Shown: one piece after another, positions 34,825 to 46,542 of the stretch
How positions within the stretch are numbered: position 1 is the stretch's first letter
How the letters are laid out: each line of letters begins with the position of its first letter
Source of the DNA: Zychaea mexicana
Lineage: Eukaryota; Mucoromycota; Mucoromycetes; Mucorales; Lichtheimiaceae
NCBI RefSeq assembly: GCF_025766255.1
Contig: NW_026516729.1
Span: forward strand, 62,001-126,000
Length of the DNA: 64,000 nt
Direction of reading: 5' to 3'
The notes under the pieces: generated by a model
Seen by the model: the letters and a program-made list of their open reading frames with translations, nothing else
Told to the model about the DNA's origin: nothing
Database searches by the model: none
Translations under genes and position numbers: made by a program

Positions 34825-36372
34825 CTATGCCTTGCCAGCGGCAACCTTGGCCTTGCGGGCACCAGCGAGGACAAGAGCCCAGACAGCCCAGTCAAAGAGC
34901 ATCTCCTTGGCCATGAAAAGGAAGGCGGCAGTCAAGACACTCTGGACGATCTTGGAGCTGATACCCTTGTACAAACCACCGACACCTTCAGAGGCGATAA
35001 TCTTGGAGAAGCCATCCCAGATCGAAGTGTAACGTTCATCATTGTTTTGGCTGACCTGCATACGAGACTTGACAACACTACACACGTAAAGAAAACGTAA
35101 ACCATTTGCCATATTGGGCCAAGCACACGCTATTTTTTTTCTGGCTTGCTTTTGGAAACTCACATGTAGGGATAGGTGATGCCGGTAGCGCAGAGCTTGC
35201 TGAAAGCACCCAACAAGAAGAAATCAAGGTTGCTCAACTGCTTCATCTTGGAGACCTTGTTCTTGACCTGCTCAAAGACAGTGTATTGGATGATGGGGTT
35301 GATGACAAGGACCAAAGCGGCCATGACACCAGAGTAGAGGCCGGCAAGACCTTCGTTCTTCAAAATGCTCATAGCAACAGCGATAGCATTGGGCTTCTTG
35401 GCCTTGCTGTCACCATCAACACCCTTGCGGACAGTAAGACGGGTCTATTGACACGCACAATAAAAAACAAGGTTTGAAATAAGTTCTCTTTTTGGTCTCC
35501 TTAATTTCAAACAGCCATCCAGCACGCCAGAGCCGCCACGACCAAAACCATATCCTTGCCTCTTCCCCCATCCCCACGCGCCGCGTTGACAAATAATTTT
35601 AAACTTACGTTGACAGTCCAAATGGGATGAGTAGCAAGGACGACAGCTGATCCAGCAATAGCACCAGAAAGCATGGATTCACCAGTGGACATGGGCTTGC
35701 CTTGACCCTTGGCCTTTTCAAAGATGGCCTTGACGGCTTCATAGCAGTAGTAGTAGACGCCTGATATATATAAAAAATGAAGATAGCGAGAATAGTCTAA
35801 TGAGTGTCTGTGTAATCAACAGTTTCCCCGCAATTATTATCTAAAGATTTACCGTTGGTGACAGCAATGCCAAAGACACCCGAGCTCAAACCACTACAGG
35901 TTTAGAAAGTTTTAAAGTTAGGTTGTCAGCTCAAAGGCGTAAAGAGGGAGAGGATCCAGAAGGAGGAGGAGAAAAACTTACGAGTAAAGGCCGCGAGGAC
36001 CTTCCTTGGCAAGAATCTTGACAAAGGCATCGGCAGTGTTCTGAGAAAGGAGTAAGATAGCGTATTAGTCAGTCGATATGTGTATCTTGCAGGAACAGAC
36101 AACGGTCGAGCGTCAATCTTCAAAATACCTTGTAGGCATCCTTGCTATCGTCATTCTTTTGCACTTGGAGACGGCTGCTAATCGAGACCAAGGGGTAGGT
36201 CAATGCCATGGAGACAATGCCACCACCGGCACCTAGTCGACATTAATCACTTTGTTCATGAGCAAATCAAACACTGACAATAGGGAATACCGCAGCTTTT
36301 GTTCGAAGCAATAAAAAGTTTACGAGGCTTCATTTAGTTACCAGAGAGAGCATGAGCAACGTTGTCAGACAT
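34825..36372 (-). CDS. Peroxisomal adenine nucleotide carrier, PMP47/PMP34 type
   Basis: Seven minus-strand exons (36342-36372, 36129-36232, 35982-36040, 35853-35893, 35609-35760, 35164-35444, 34825-35077) give 306 aa, one SLC25 carrier of three repeats. Each repeat has the carrier signature in the degenerate peroxisomal form: TYPLVSISSRLQV, THPIWTVNTRLTV and TYPYIVVKSRMQV. The start MSDNVAHALSGAGGGI matches fungal PMP47. By family it exchanges ATP for AMP across the peroxisomal membrane to activate medium-chain fatty acids. The acidic residue usual after the Pro in mitochondrial carriers is missing, which supports the peroxisomal group. Codon bias suggests good expression. Confidence 0.93.
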
Positions 36373-38705
36373 TGTTTGTAAATGAAGAGAGTGCTTTGTG
36401 TCAAGTAAAAAGGGAGAGTAAAAGGAAAAGAGGTGGTATGAAAAGACAGCGAAAAAAGAAGTGTAAATGAGAATTGGTGAGCGTGACGCTTTAGCCGTGA
36501 CACATTCGCATGTGATACGGGGAGAGGTAGTTCCACAGGAGGAGATCAAAGTTCCGGAGGCGAATCATGCTGACAAAACGCAAAGATGATTTTCCATCCC
36601 GCCGAGCGATAATACGCTGGTGATGTTCCCGAGGGCGCTGAATATACACCACCGGTGCATAGCATACTAGGCTCACAGAAACACCACCTTTAGGGTAATC
36701 GCGTGATCCCTTTTTGACAAGCGTCAGCTTTCTAAGGTCATAGAGTGCTACATGCTACCTGTCAACGTTAACTAATCGATATCCATATTGCCCTAACGAT
36801 GACAGTTGTCATTATTAGCAGTGCTGCCAACAACAACACGACAAGGCATCGAAGAAAACGCAGGTAATGTAATTGTTGCGCTATTATACTTTCATGTCTT
36901 GTTTCACAAATAGTATGGGTCTCGAAGGTTTCCGATCAAATAATGGAGGAAGAAAAAGCACGTTGAGATGTGTAATAACAAATACACACAGCGGTTGTCA
37001 GGTGAGCGGAGGAAATCAGCTCGGGGCCCATTTGTTATCTATCCCAAATGAGTCTGTGCGTGACCCCACATTTTTTTTTTCTTACTCCACAGTTTTCTTT
37101 TAAAACCTTATAAACTGCTTGATTGTGAACAGGTTGTTTTTTTTTATTCGTAGAAAGACTGATCAAGCTAACGTAGCTATTAGTAGCTGGATTGGTCGAT
37201 CCTTCATTAGGCTCTCTAGTAACTGTATATTGGTAAGATTCCAGGTATTAATTTCAGCTTTACATTTTATTATATACACCTGGCTGGAAAAGAGGAAAGA
37301 GATATCTTTATTTTCATCTGTTGGTATGATTTTTCTAACTAGAGGTAAAAAAACGTATCGATCAGTATAATGAGCAACAATCATACTGCATTTTGCAAAC
37401 CACTTCTTGTTGGATTAGGGAGCATACCCTGCGAAGCGCTCACAGATGTGGCGGACGAATGAATGTTCAGAGGGAAACAGAAAAGCAAAACAAGCTTTCT
37501 TTATACCTATACTAGTGCGCACATCCTGTAACATACCACCACTTTATTTGTAAGAGAGGTTAGTGCATTGTCGGAAAGAGCTACAGCTTGAATCAGGGTT
37601 GAATTACCCAGTTTGAGAGAATAGCAAATGTGCACTTTCCAGCAAATTTCACTAACGTAGACAGTCGTGTATCAAACAAATCGAAGAGGTCTCAAATGGG
37701 AGGATGTACACAATAGCATTTGTCCTCTCGATAACAGCTACATTACTGTTGGACTTGAGAACAAGATCGACAAGTTCTCTGCTTTTATATGACCTCTCTA
37801 CAAAAGCAGCTCTTCTAAAGCTTCAGGTAAAGTATGTGTAAGAAAAGTGCAATCGACGATGTATCGGAACGGCATTCATACGCATAACTTCCATCATACA
37901 GTGTAAGCCTTTCTTACTTATGAGAGCTTCATGCTAATACTCATGTAAACAGGGGATCGTGATTTACTATATTAGCGATGCGGCTATATTCACAGTAAAC
38001 TCATTTTGTTGGTCCTGAACTCTCCGGCTGCTGGCAAATTTTCAAAAACCACACATCTCGCTTACTAATTATCGAGAGCTGATAAATTAGTAAAAGTATC
38101 ATATACTATATGGTTCTTCTGGTTCTTATAATGTTATGTTTATCAAGCTCTACAAGCGGATGATACATACTCAATATCCGACGAGTGACAACAAGTGATA
38201 TGCCCATGGTAGCTCACGAGTATGTTGTTTACTTACATCCAATGTTAGCAGTTCTGTTCAATGGTAACGGTAGGTAATTGCTTTTTAGATGGCTTTACAA
38301 CAGCAACGACTTATTTCAAGATGCTTAATATCATATACACATCAATAATTTCCCCGCACAGTATAATCAGCTTCGCATGAACTAGCCACTATAACAGCCC
38401 CTTGCTTAACCGGAGGCGGCAGCTTCATCCGCCATATTCCTTTTACATTAGGATATAATATTGTGAGCGTATTATATGCGATTTACATAAATCATAAACA
38501 CACGCACACAGTGTACAGAGTATCTGTCGGTTAGCCAACGGAACACATCGGCTTCATTTGACTCATGTTACCAAATCTGGCTAACGAAGTCACGTTTTTT
38601 AAAACGGGATTGCCAGAAGCATCCATTTCGGAGAAGGGAAGCAACAAAGCAAAGCGAAAAGACAGCCTTTAGGCAGCAACAACATAAACTTGTATTACAT
38701 ACACT
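36373..38705. other. Long intergenic stretch (2.3 kb)
   Basis: Divergent promoter space between PMP47 and MDJ1. Frames are short and AT-rich on both strands, and no domain, RNA gene or element is recognised. Purine-rich plus-strand sequence next to 36400 is the PMP47 leader. Confidence 0.5.
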
Positions 38706-40891
38706 ATGGTGCTGTCACGGGCAGCTTGGAGAACAGCAGGCATTCATGCCGCTACGATTGAAGCCGTTCATGGCAGCTTAAAGTCGAACATGGCTGCTCA
38801 TGTTAAACGACCCGCAACGCGTCGGTTTTTCTATACAGTTCGAGGTAAATTACATATTACACATACATGTTCGATCGACCTCCGCGATTCTACTATTTGT
38901 GTGCATTGCAAAGTATTAAAAAGAACTCGATCTGGTTACATTGTGTAGGTACCAAAGAGGTATGCGGTACCATTCCTAGCGTTGAGCGTCAGAAGGTAAG
39001 AGATCTATATATCTTTTATATACACAAAAGGAGTTTCGGGTTATTATAATACCTTTGCTTATGAGTAATACATAAAAAATAATAGCGTTGTTTCCATGCT
39101 TCAGGTAAGAGTTTGACGATCACTGTGTTTGTACGAAAAACAAAATATATTGACTGTTGAATATATATGTAAAAAAGCTCCACAAGCTGCAGCCAAGCGC
39201 GATCCGTATGAAGTTTTGGGCATAAGCAAAACGGCATCGCAAGGTGAAATTAAAAAGTCGTATTATGCGGTTCGTATTATTGGCGTTGTCCTTATACACA
39301 TTCTATATGTAAGCTGTTTACTTACATAATATACCATTGAATTTTTTTAGCTTGCAAAAAAGTATCATCCGGATACCAACAAGGAAAAAGATGCTCGCGA
39401 AAAGTTTGTGCAGATCCAAGAAGCTTATGAGATCTTGTCGGACGAACAGAAACGCAAGCAATATGATCAATTCGGATTCGGGTTTGAAGGCGCTGCAGGT
39501 GCAGGTGCAGGACCTGGTGGATTTGGAGGAGGACAAGGATTCCCCGGCGGATTCGATCCAAATGACATCTTCAGTCAGTTTTTCGGTGGAGGTTTTGGCG
39601 GAGGATTTAACGGCGCGACTGGCGGTATGGGAGGTGATCCTTTCCGTAATGTACCAGGCGAAGATATTCAGGTACTCTAATAGGGAAATTAGATTCATAT
39701 TTATTTCTGGATCAATTTAAAGTGATTGCTGCTGGATATAAGCATGCATACTAACCATATATTTAAATGACCGTGTTTGTGGGGGAAACCAGACTCCTTT
39801 GACAATCACATTCATGGAAGCTGTCAAGGGTATTACCAAGTACGTTACTGTCGATCGAGTTACCAAGTGCACAACATGTCATGGCAGCGGTATGCAAACA
39901 GGCAAGCAGAAGGAAACGTGCGGCGTTTGCCGTGGTTCTGGCGTTCAGGCTGTGAGCATGGGCGGTTTCCATATGCAAACAACTTGTACATCCTGTGGTG
40001 GTACTGGCTCAAGTATCCCTCCAGGTGCCGGCTGCCGAACATGCGACAGCGTAGGTAAAGTACGAGAACGTAAAACGGTGCAAGTTAATGTACCGCCAGG
40101 TGTGGATCAAAACTCGCGAATTCGCGTACAAGGCGAAGGCGATGCACCCATCAAGGGTCAAGGGCCTAGCGGTGATCTTTTTGTCAGCCTGAATGTAAGT
40201 TACCGCAATAGTTAACAATAAATGTATTTTTCATATCTGTAGTTACTAATAGCACCGTACATACACCTCTTCTCAACAAAAAATGGTTAACCCTATAGAT
40301 CATACCATCATCTGTGTTCCGACGACAAAACTATGATATTTTTGTCGATGCCAAGATTCCATTTTATAAAGCCATGCTGGGTGGACGCGTCCGAATTCCT
40401 ACGGTTGATGGCGATGTTGAATTGAAGATCCCCTCTGGATCACAGCCAGGCGATAACGTCGCGTTGCGCGGTAGAGGTATCCAGCGTTTGCGCGGCTCCT
40501 CGAGAGGTGATCAGATTGTCACACTTAAGGTGGAATTGCCACGGTATGTCTTTTTCTTTGTAGATGAAAAGAATCATCTGGGACAGGATATGAAAAAGGA
40601 TTTAACCGTGTTATATGACATATGTGTAGATCGCTACGTGGAGTTCAGCGAGAGATTATTGAAAAGTATGCTAGTTTGGTTGATCCTGAATACCGCAAGG
40701 AAGACCCTCCAGCTCCTCCTGTCGATAGTAATAACAACAACAACACGCCCAACACACCGCCTCCATCTCCTCCACCAAGTGATGATGGATCTAGTGACGA
40801 ACATAAGGAAGGCTTCTTCAAGAGCGCGTTTGACAAGTTTAAAGATAAGTTCGCGCACGAGGATGACGATAAGAAAAAGAAAGATGATTAG
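38706..40891 (+). CDS. MDJ1: Mitochondrial DnaJ chaperone (type I)
   Basis: Eight exons (38706-38844, 38949-38995, 39086-39104, 39178-39269, 39351-39671, 39793-40194, 40299-40543, 40630-40891) give 508 aa. An Arg-rich presequence ([12 protein letters not shown]) precedes the J domain ([10 protein letters not shown]...YHPD, HPD at 105-107). A Gly/Phe-rich linker follows. The zinc region has [24 protein letters not shown] and a degenerate CRTCDSVG. The client-binding domain contains [19 protein letters not shown]. The C-terminus is Asn/Pro-rich, then basic/acidic. The protein stimulates matrix Hsp70 in folding and mtDNA maintenance. Exon 3 is a 19-base microexon, and the donor after 39269 is a weak GTTCGT. 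The model stays in phase throughout. Confidence 0.93.
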
Positions 40892-41298
40892 AATTTTTGT
40901 TTCCAATTTGTAAAATATATACATTACCCCAACCAAGATCGTTTCTAACATAGAGTTATCACAAATAAAAGTTGCACAGAAAAAAAAGGCAATAAATATA
41001 CACGTCTGTATGCTTACTCTCCCGAAAAATGATCACTTTGAATGTAGTATAATGGATTGATGTGCGTAGGAGTCTCAGCGGAAAGCTTATGCTTTAAAAG
41101 CAGTAATTAGGGTAACATACGTTAATGTAGGTTTGTCGAGTGTGTTTATGGAGTTTGTCACATACTTTTCTATGTTGCATACAGTGTCTAATAAATAGCC
41201 ATAAGACTCGTTAATAAGTAAATGTATATCAAACACGTAGATACGGACTCAAATGGATAGGGTAATATGTAGGGTGGTACCGTGCGTTATTATAAGGC
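40892..41298. other. Intergenic
   Basis: 3' flank of MDJ1 and promoter of the sulfotransferase gene. AT-rich, with aataaa-like signals near 40964 and 40993. No gene. Confidence 0.5.
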
Positions 41299-43309
41299 AT
41301 GCTTGAGTTTGTGAAACCTCAGAAAAGAGATCGACGCAAAAGCGGAGTCGCAGGGCCTCGGTCTCGCTCATTTGAACGATGCATGGAGCCATATCACCGG
41401 TGCAGCAGTAACAACAGTAATCATAACCATCAACACAGCATACACCATCATGCTTCTACCATGAACAACATGGTCGACCATAAATCAAAACGTACCTTCT
41501 ATAACAGTAACAACAGCGGCAATAGCAACAGCTGGATATTCTTCTCCCTTCTTTTGCGTAGCCGAGTCTACATTCATTGGCGAGCCGGATTCGTTCTTTT
41601 GATCGCCATTTGTATTGCAGCCATTATCATTCTCACTTCACCAACCCACTCACCCATTGCCATTCGAGATTACGACTCAGTGTTTGCTTCCATCACCAAT
41701 CGTCGAGTAGCGTCCAAATGGCGAGGATATTTGAACCGCAAAACATTAGCATCACCGAATCATCCCAAACGTAAAGACCTTTTTTCTTCTTTCAAAGCTT
41801 TTTTTATATTTAGATAAAAAGAACGGTCGACTAATTTTATTTCTCGAGATATAGTTTATTACCCTCGACAATGTCCTACTAACAATCGATCATGCGCCAA
41901 ACTCGTTCCATCGTTTATATTTGCTGGAAGTGAGCTTTCAGGCACAACATACATCTTTAGTACCTTACAGACACATCCGCAAGTGATTGGCACAGTAGAC
42001 CATCAAAACTCAGGCACCTTGTTTGATTCTGACGACGAGGCATTGTTCGAGGCATATCTTTCGCAATTCCCCACCTTACAAGAAGAGATTCCGTTGGATG
42101 AGATCGTTGTGGCCGGCGAACATGCTCCCCAATACCTGTATCGAAGCCATATTGCTGCACGGCGGTTACGCGAACTGTTGCCACATGTCAAAGTAAGTTT
42201 GATAGTCAAAATTGAAATTGAAACTTTTTTTTATTTCGTGGTGATTAGTGATAAAATGTATAGGGCTATTGATGATCTCGAAACTAAAATCATGTGTAGC
42301 TTGTGTTCATTTTACGTGACCCAATCGATCGAGCCTATTCCCAGTATTTCACCGGTGCTGGTAAGGAAAAATCAGAGAAGTCAAAGAATTCAATATTCTA
42401 TTCGATTCCTAACATATACTTAGATTTCGAAACGGCCTCATTCGAAACACTGATGGAGACCGAGCTTGATATATTACGACAATGCGGGCATACAACGACT
42501 GGATGGGAAGGATTCGTTCGGTGCCATGAAAGCAATGAAATCCGTGGTATGTTTCTCTTATTAATCTAAATCGTTAGAAATGCCAGAATTTGGTCGTTTC
42601 TGGCTAATTATAGATTTATACACACACACATACGTTATACGCCCCAATCACTCTAGTTGCACGCGATTCGTCCTTTAACAGCGATGCAACCAATTGCACC
42701 GAGGAATGCGATATCACAACAAGCAGTGCTGATGAAAAAGCAGGTCTCGACTCGCTTGCACGAGGCATGTACTATACTGCCTTGCTGCCGTTTCTCGATG
42801 AATTCCCGGCATCCCAAATCTTTGTCAAACGCACCGAAGACTTTCTGACCAACCCATCCGCGTCGTTCCAACTATTAGCCCGTTTCCTTGGCATCGATCC
42901 AACCTATTTCTCTGAACGCAATTTTTACAAGCATTATGGCTTGACGGAATCAATGCTGTTTGGCAAAGATACTGTGCCGCCACCTCCTCCATATTATCAA
43001 GCAAATAATAACGGACTTCGCCATCATCATTTGCCATCACAACAACAACAACAACAACATGAAAAAATCAGCGCGCTCGCTTTGGAGGATGGATTCGGTG
43101 AAGCAAGCAAGGATGGCGTTGAGGATTCATTTGACTACGATGACTTGCCGAACTTTGTTAAATCGCCTTCGGATATCCCTATCTTGGATCTAGGAACGCG
43201 GTACCGAATGCAAAAAGTTTTTCGACATATGAACCAGCGACTTTTGGATCTGTTTGAACGCGGCAGAGAAGATTTTCCTGGCTGGGATTATGATGTAGAG
43301 CGTGGCTAA
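41299..43309 (+). CDS. Type II membrane sulfotransferase
   Basis: Exons 41299-41770, 41855-42192, 42300-42360, 42424-42546 and 42657-43309 give about 548 aa. A basic cytoplasmic N-terminus with His/Asn runs is followed by one membrane helix (residues ~97-113, GFVLLIAICIAAIIIL), a Golgi type II layout. The lumenal domain has a PAPS-loop-like IFAGSELSGTTYIF (179-192), the 3'-phosphate motif LVFILRDPIDRAYSQY, and FVKRTEDFLTNPSASFQLLARFLGI typical of heparan-sulfate/carbohydrate sulfotransferases. The usual Lys (or Arg) of the PAPS loop is replaced by Leu185. A polar His/Gln-rich insert lies near residue 435. The acceptor glycan is unknown. The third intron (63 bases, no stop) may be retained and would add 21 residues. 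Confidence 0.85.
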
Positions 43310-43522
43310 AGATTCGAAAATAGGGCCTTCATGCCATTTCACCTCCATCACCCCCTCCATATTTTTGCCTTCCTCGCCCTCTTTGTACATTCTGCATTCT
43401 TCTTCTTATTGTTCCCTACCCGTGGCAAAATCAAACTTCATAAGTACGTACATACATACATATTATTAACATATTATTAACATATTTTATTGATTATTTT
43501 ACTGTTGTTTTATATGTTTAAT

Positions 43523-44639
43523 CTACTGTTGTTGTTGCTGTTGTGCAATATATTCTCGTATCCACGTCGAGCTAATTTTTAATGCACCCATATCCTGTCC
43601 ATTGACCGAAGCATTGTCTGAGGAAATAACATCAATAATCTTTAATGCTAATTGAGAGTAGTCTCGCTTTGCACGTTCCACATTAACAGCGTCACCACCC
43701 TTTTCTGTTTCTTTGGAGACTACTATTGCCTGGAGTTTTGGATCGGTGATCGTCGGCCCGTATGGGTCTGAAATTGGCACGACAACGTATTCAATACCGC
43801 GACGGATAACATGCAGGAACCGCTTTACATTCTCAATACGAGATTCAGTCGATGCAATAAGTTCGCGGTGCTTTTTGGATACGAGCATGGAGTCATCTAC
43901 CGATACAATCGTATTATCAGTCATATATCTCAACGATACGTGCATCGGCTCTTGCTTCATATATTATATGCATTACCAGTGACGCCAACAGTAATGCTCT
44001 TCTTTGCCAAAAGTGCCGTCATGGTGAGCAAGATTTTGTGGCCGGCATGGATGTGATCGAAAGTGCCACCAACTACGGTGTGATCGAATATCTGATTATT
44101 GTCATTGCTGCTATTATTTGTTGCTTGTTGTTTCGGATTTACTGGATTGTCGAGAATAAGCTTATGAACAGCAATAGCAATGTTTCTTTGTTGATTCCAT
44201 GCATTGACTTCGGATACGTCTTTGTTAAAATACAAAATATATTTAATGGATTTGATATATAAGATCATTGATACGTCAAGGGGGACATGATAGAAAAAAA
44301 GGTACCTTGTTCAGTTGTGAACGCCAGCGTCACTGCACACTCGAGTCCTACTGAGTAGTTGCACCAACCGTCGAAGACAATCGTACAATCGAATAAAGGA
44401 GCATTGGCTGCATATGTGACATTGAGCTGCGTTACATATAACGAGCACAGGAGCGCCTGTAACTGATGCCATTGTCCGTCTATGGTGAACGACGACGTGT
44501 CTGGAAATCGTACCAGGATGAGGAGTTTTCCGACTTTTTGCCGCAGTGATTCCTGGACAGCTTGCTTGACAAGGGATTGGCGCGAAGCATCGATTGGCTC
44601 GAGTGATGGAAGTGGTAATAGTAATACAGCAGTCGTCAT
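43523..44639 (-). CDS. CAB4: Phosphopantetheine adenylyltransferase, eukaryotic type
   Basis: Minus-strand exons 44306-44639, 43977-44219 and 43523-43896 give 316 aa, close to yeast Cab4. The C-terminal half is a nucleotidyltransferase: VVGGTFDHIHAGHKILL (the HxGH motif is residues 169-172), VGVTDDSMLVSKKHREL across the last junction, VVPISDPYGPT, and a C-terminal block with ISSTWIREY. The N-terminal ~110 residues form the less conserved domain seen in fungal enzymes. It adenylylates 4'-phosphopantetheine to dephospho-CoA, the fourth step of CoA synthesis. The start at 44639 is the Met before the conserved TAVLLLPLP; an in-frame upstream ATG would add 31 residues. The protein ends in polyQ. 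Confidence 0.93.
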
Positions 44640-44822
44640 TGAGAAAGTGAGCTGCACTTCGTGTATAAGGAAGGGGCGTTTTCGTTCGTGTATATGCACA
44701 AAAAACCTTATTAAAGCCAGCACTACCCACACTCCAGACTTGATTGACTAAGCTGGCAAAAACACTTTTAAGAGAAAATTCACGCCGATAACTTCTTTTG
44801 CTCTTTATAGACTCCTTTCTTT

Positions 44823-45540
44823 ATGCTATTTCGTCAATCTATCTCTTACTTTTCTTTTTCTATGATCATGCATCATAGTACACACATCACCGTGCTGTTT
44901 CCTCTTGTTATTATCGCTGCAATTATCGCAAAAAATAATACTGCACGATCACCGTTCACAACAATTGCCCTAGCGTTCTCACGATCGGCAGATCTGAAAG
45001 CGGACAACTGACAGGCACATCCATTGCGGTCAAGCTGCAGAGGACACATACATCTACGCTGTCACCACACTGGAAAAGTCGCGTCTGCGCTCGAACGAGC
45101 TGTCAAGGCCGCAAATGCAATTATGCAGGTTTGGGTGCACCGGCATCACTTGCCGAATTTTTATTTCACGACGACAATGAGAATCTCGATTATTACGACA
45201 TTTCCTTTGTCGACGGATAAATATACCCCTTGCTATCGAGCCTGTCAATCCTATTCCAACATAAAGAGCATCATTGTATTCGACCGGGTTGCCCTGCCTT
45301 GCCTTTATGTCCGCCTGGATTTGAAGTTGTTAACGAGCATAATTTTTGTCGATGGCAGCAACGTGGTTGCTAATGATGGGGAACTGGGAGGCAAGGCTTG
45401 CAAAAACGTATGCTCGCCTTATAGCACGGATGAGCACCGCTGCACGGGCAAGTTTAATGCCTCGGAGCAGCAGCTGTAGTGCGAGTCCTGATGCTGATTT
45501 TGATAGAATACATATTTGTCGTCTATAAAACTATAAGCTA
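44823..45540 (+). pseudogene. Thaumatin-like protein gene, broken by frameshifts
   Basis: Fragments of the thaumatin (GH64-like fold, PR-5) family lie in order on the plus strand but in different frames. A signal-peptide-like hydrophobic start (44869-44940) comes first. Then come LSPHWKSRVCARTSCQG, GLGAPASLAEFLF and LDYYDISFVDG up to a TAA at ~45219. In the next frame, NIPLAIEPVNPIPT continues the conserved 'VDGYN(L/I)P' block. Later fragments are CPPGFEVVNEHN and GGKACKNVCSPYSTDEHRC. At least three frame changes are needed and no splice sites explain them, so this is most likely a pseudogene; assembly error is the alternative. Intact members are secreted Cys-rich proteins, some with glucan-binding or antifungal activity. 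Confidence 0.65.
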
Positions 45541-46200
45541 CCGTTAGGACAAAAAGTTAGTCTGTAGCCATTGGAGCGACAAGCAATTGTAAAAGTCGCA
45601 TCATCGTATACGCGTAAGAATATAAAATTCATAGCCAAATTGTTTTTCTATATGCCTAAACTAAATGAATGATGATCTCAGTAAAAGTGGTTTGAGTTTT
45701 GTGATCTCTCTTGCTGTGCGACGAGTCATAGATGCAAACGCACTGGCTATCGAGGTATGGGCAGCGAGTAAAGCTTCAACAATATAATGACTGAAAAAAT
45801 GTGGTATTAAGAGCCGGTTTAACCGGCAAATTAAAAAGCAGGCATTGTGAGGCCAGAACAGGATGTCTACGTCCTGCATTCCCGCATCGTTCACAGAGGT
45901 CGTGCACATTTGACCAACGAGACAAGAGTCCAGTTGCGTTATAAGAAGCCCCACAATATTTAAATCAAACGGTAGCCATTCACGTTCGTAGCAACGTCTT
46001 CGCTTCGAAAACAGAACAATTGAACAGCACTATCACCACGACAGGACATTGGACTTCTCAACAAGAAAAAGCGAGATGTTCAAAGGGTGCAGGAATGGAG
46101 TGTGCTAACCCGCATTGCGAGTTGATAATCTCAGTTTTTTTATCCTTTCTACTTTTTGTAAACCGCTTATTCACTGCTCAGTTGCATAGCATTTAAAAGG
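45541..46200. other. Intergenic with a possible relic frame
   Basis: A 97-codon minus frame (45661-45954) and a second overlapping minus frame containing a C-x2-C...H...C pattern (LCERCGNAGRRHPVLASQC) lie here. The pattern recalls the zinc knuckle at the end of LINE reverse transcriptases, but nothing else supports it. No gene is called. Confidence 0.3.
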
Positions 46201-46542
46201 CTAACCAGTGTCATTTGCACTTTGTATGGCAGCTGGCGGCAGATTTGGCAGGCAGATTTGACGGCAATCAACGCGTTTGATTTCATTTGAGCTCTTCCAC
46301 TCTTCCTTCCTTCTGCTCGTCCCACTTTCTTTGGTCGCTGTCTCAGCTTCCTTACTACTCTCGTGTGTCATCAAGTTACTCGTATGTAGGCATAGGTATT
46401 TGATGTGGATGGGTGGTAATCCGTTCGAGTTGCAGTGCACGCCCCGCTGCAGCGAGTCTAGGTGGAACGAGGGCACGGATGAGATGCTAAGGTGTCGCCT
46501 TCCTCGTTGGCGCATCCTGGAAACGGATGCTACTTTTTCCAT
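46201..46542 (-). CDS. Hypothetical protein (113 aa), weak
   Basis: A minus-strand frame from ATG at 46542 to TAG at 46201 has mixed, non-repetitive composition: an Arg-rich start, then a Glu/Lys/Ser-rich second half (SSKEAETATKESGTSRRKEEWKSS). No domain, signal or splice site is seen, and the opposite strand also has an open frame. It may be chance. Confidence 0.22.
   Translation of the reverse strand: MEKVASVSRMRQRGRRHLSISSVPSFHLDSLQRGVHCNSNGLPPIHIKYLCLHTSNLMTHESSKEAETATKESGTSRRKEEWKSSNEIKRVDCRQICLPNLPPAAIQSANDTG

Noticed and set aside
45024..45479. 151-codon plus frame as an intact gene
   Set aside because: Thaumatin motifs are read in other frames across most of it, and only its last part coincides with a thaumatin block. 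It is better explained as a pseudogene segment.
45661..45954. LINE zinc-knuckle fragment or small gene
   Set aside because: The C-x2-C...H...C pattern occurs in one of two open minus frames, and no further reverse transcriptase or element feature is present.
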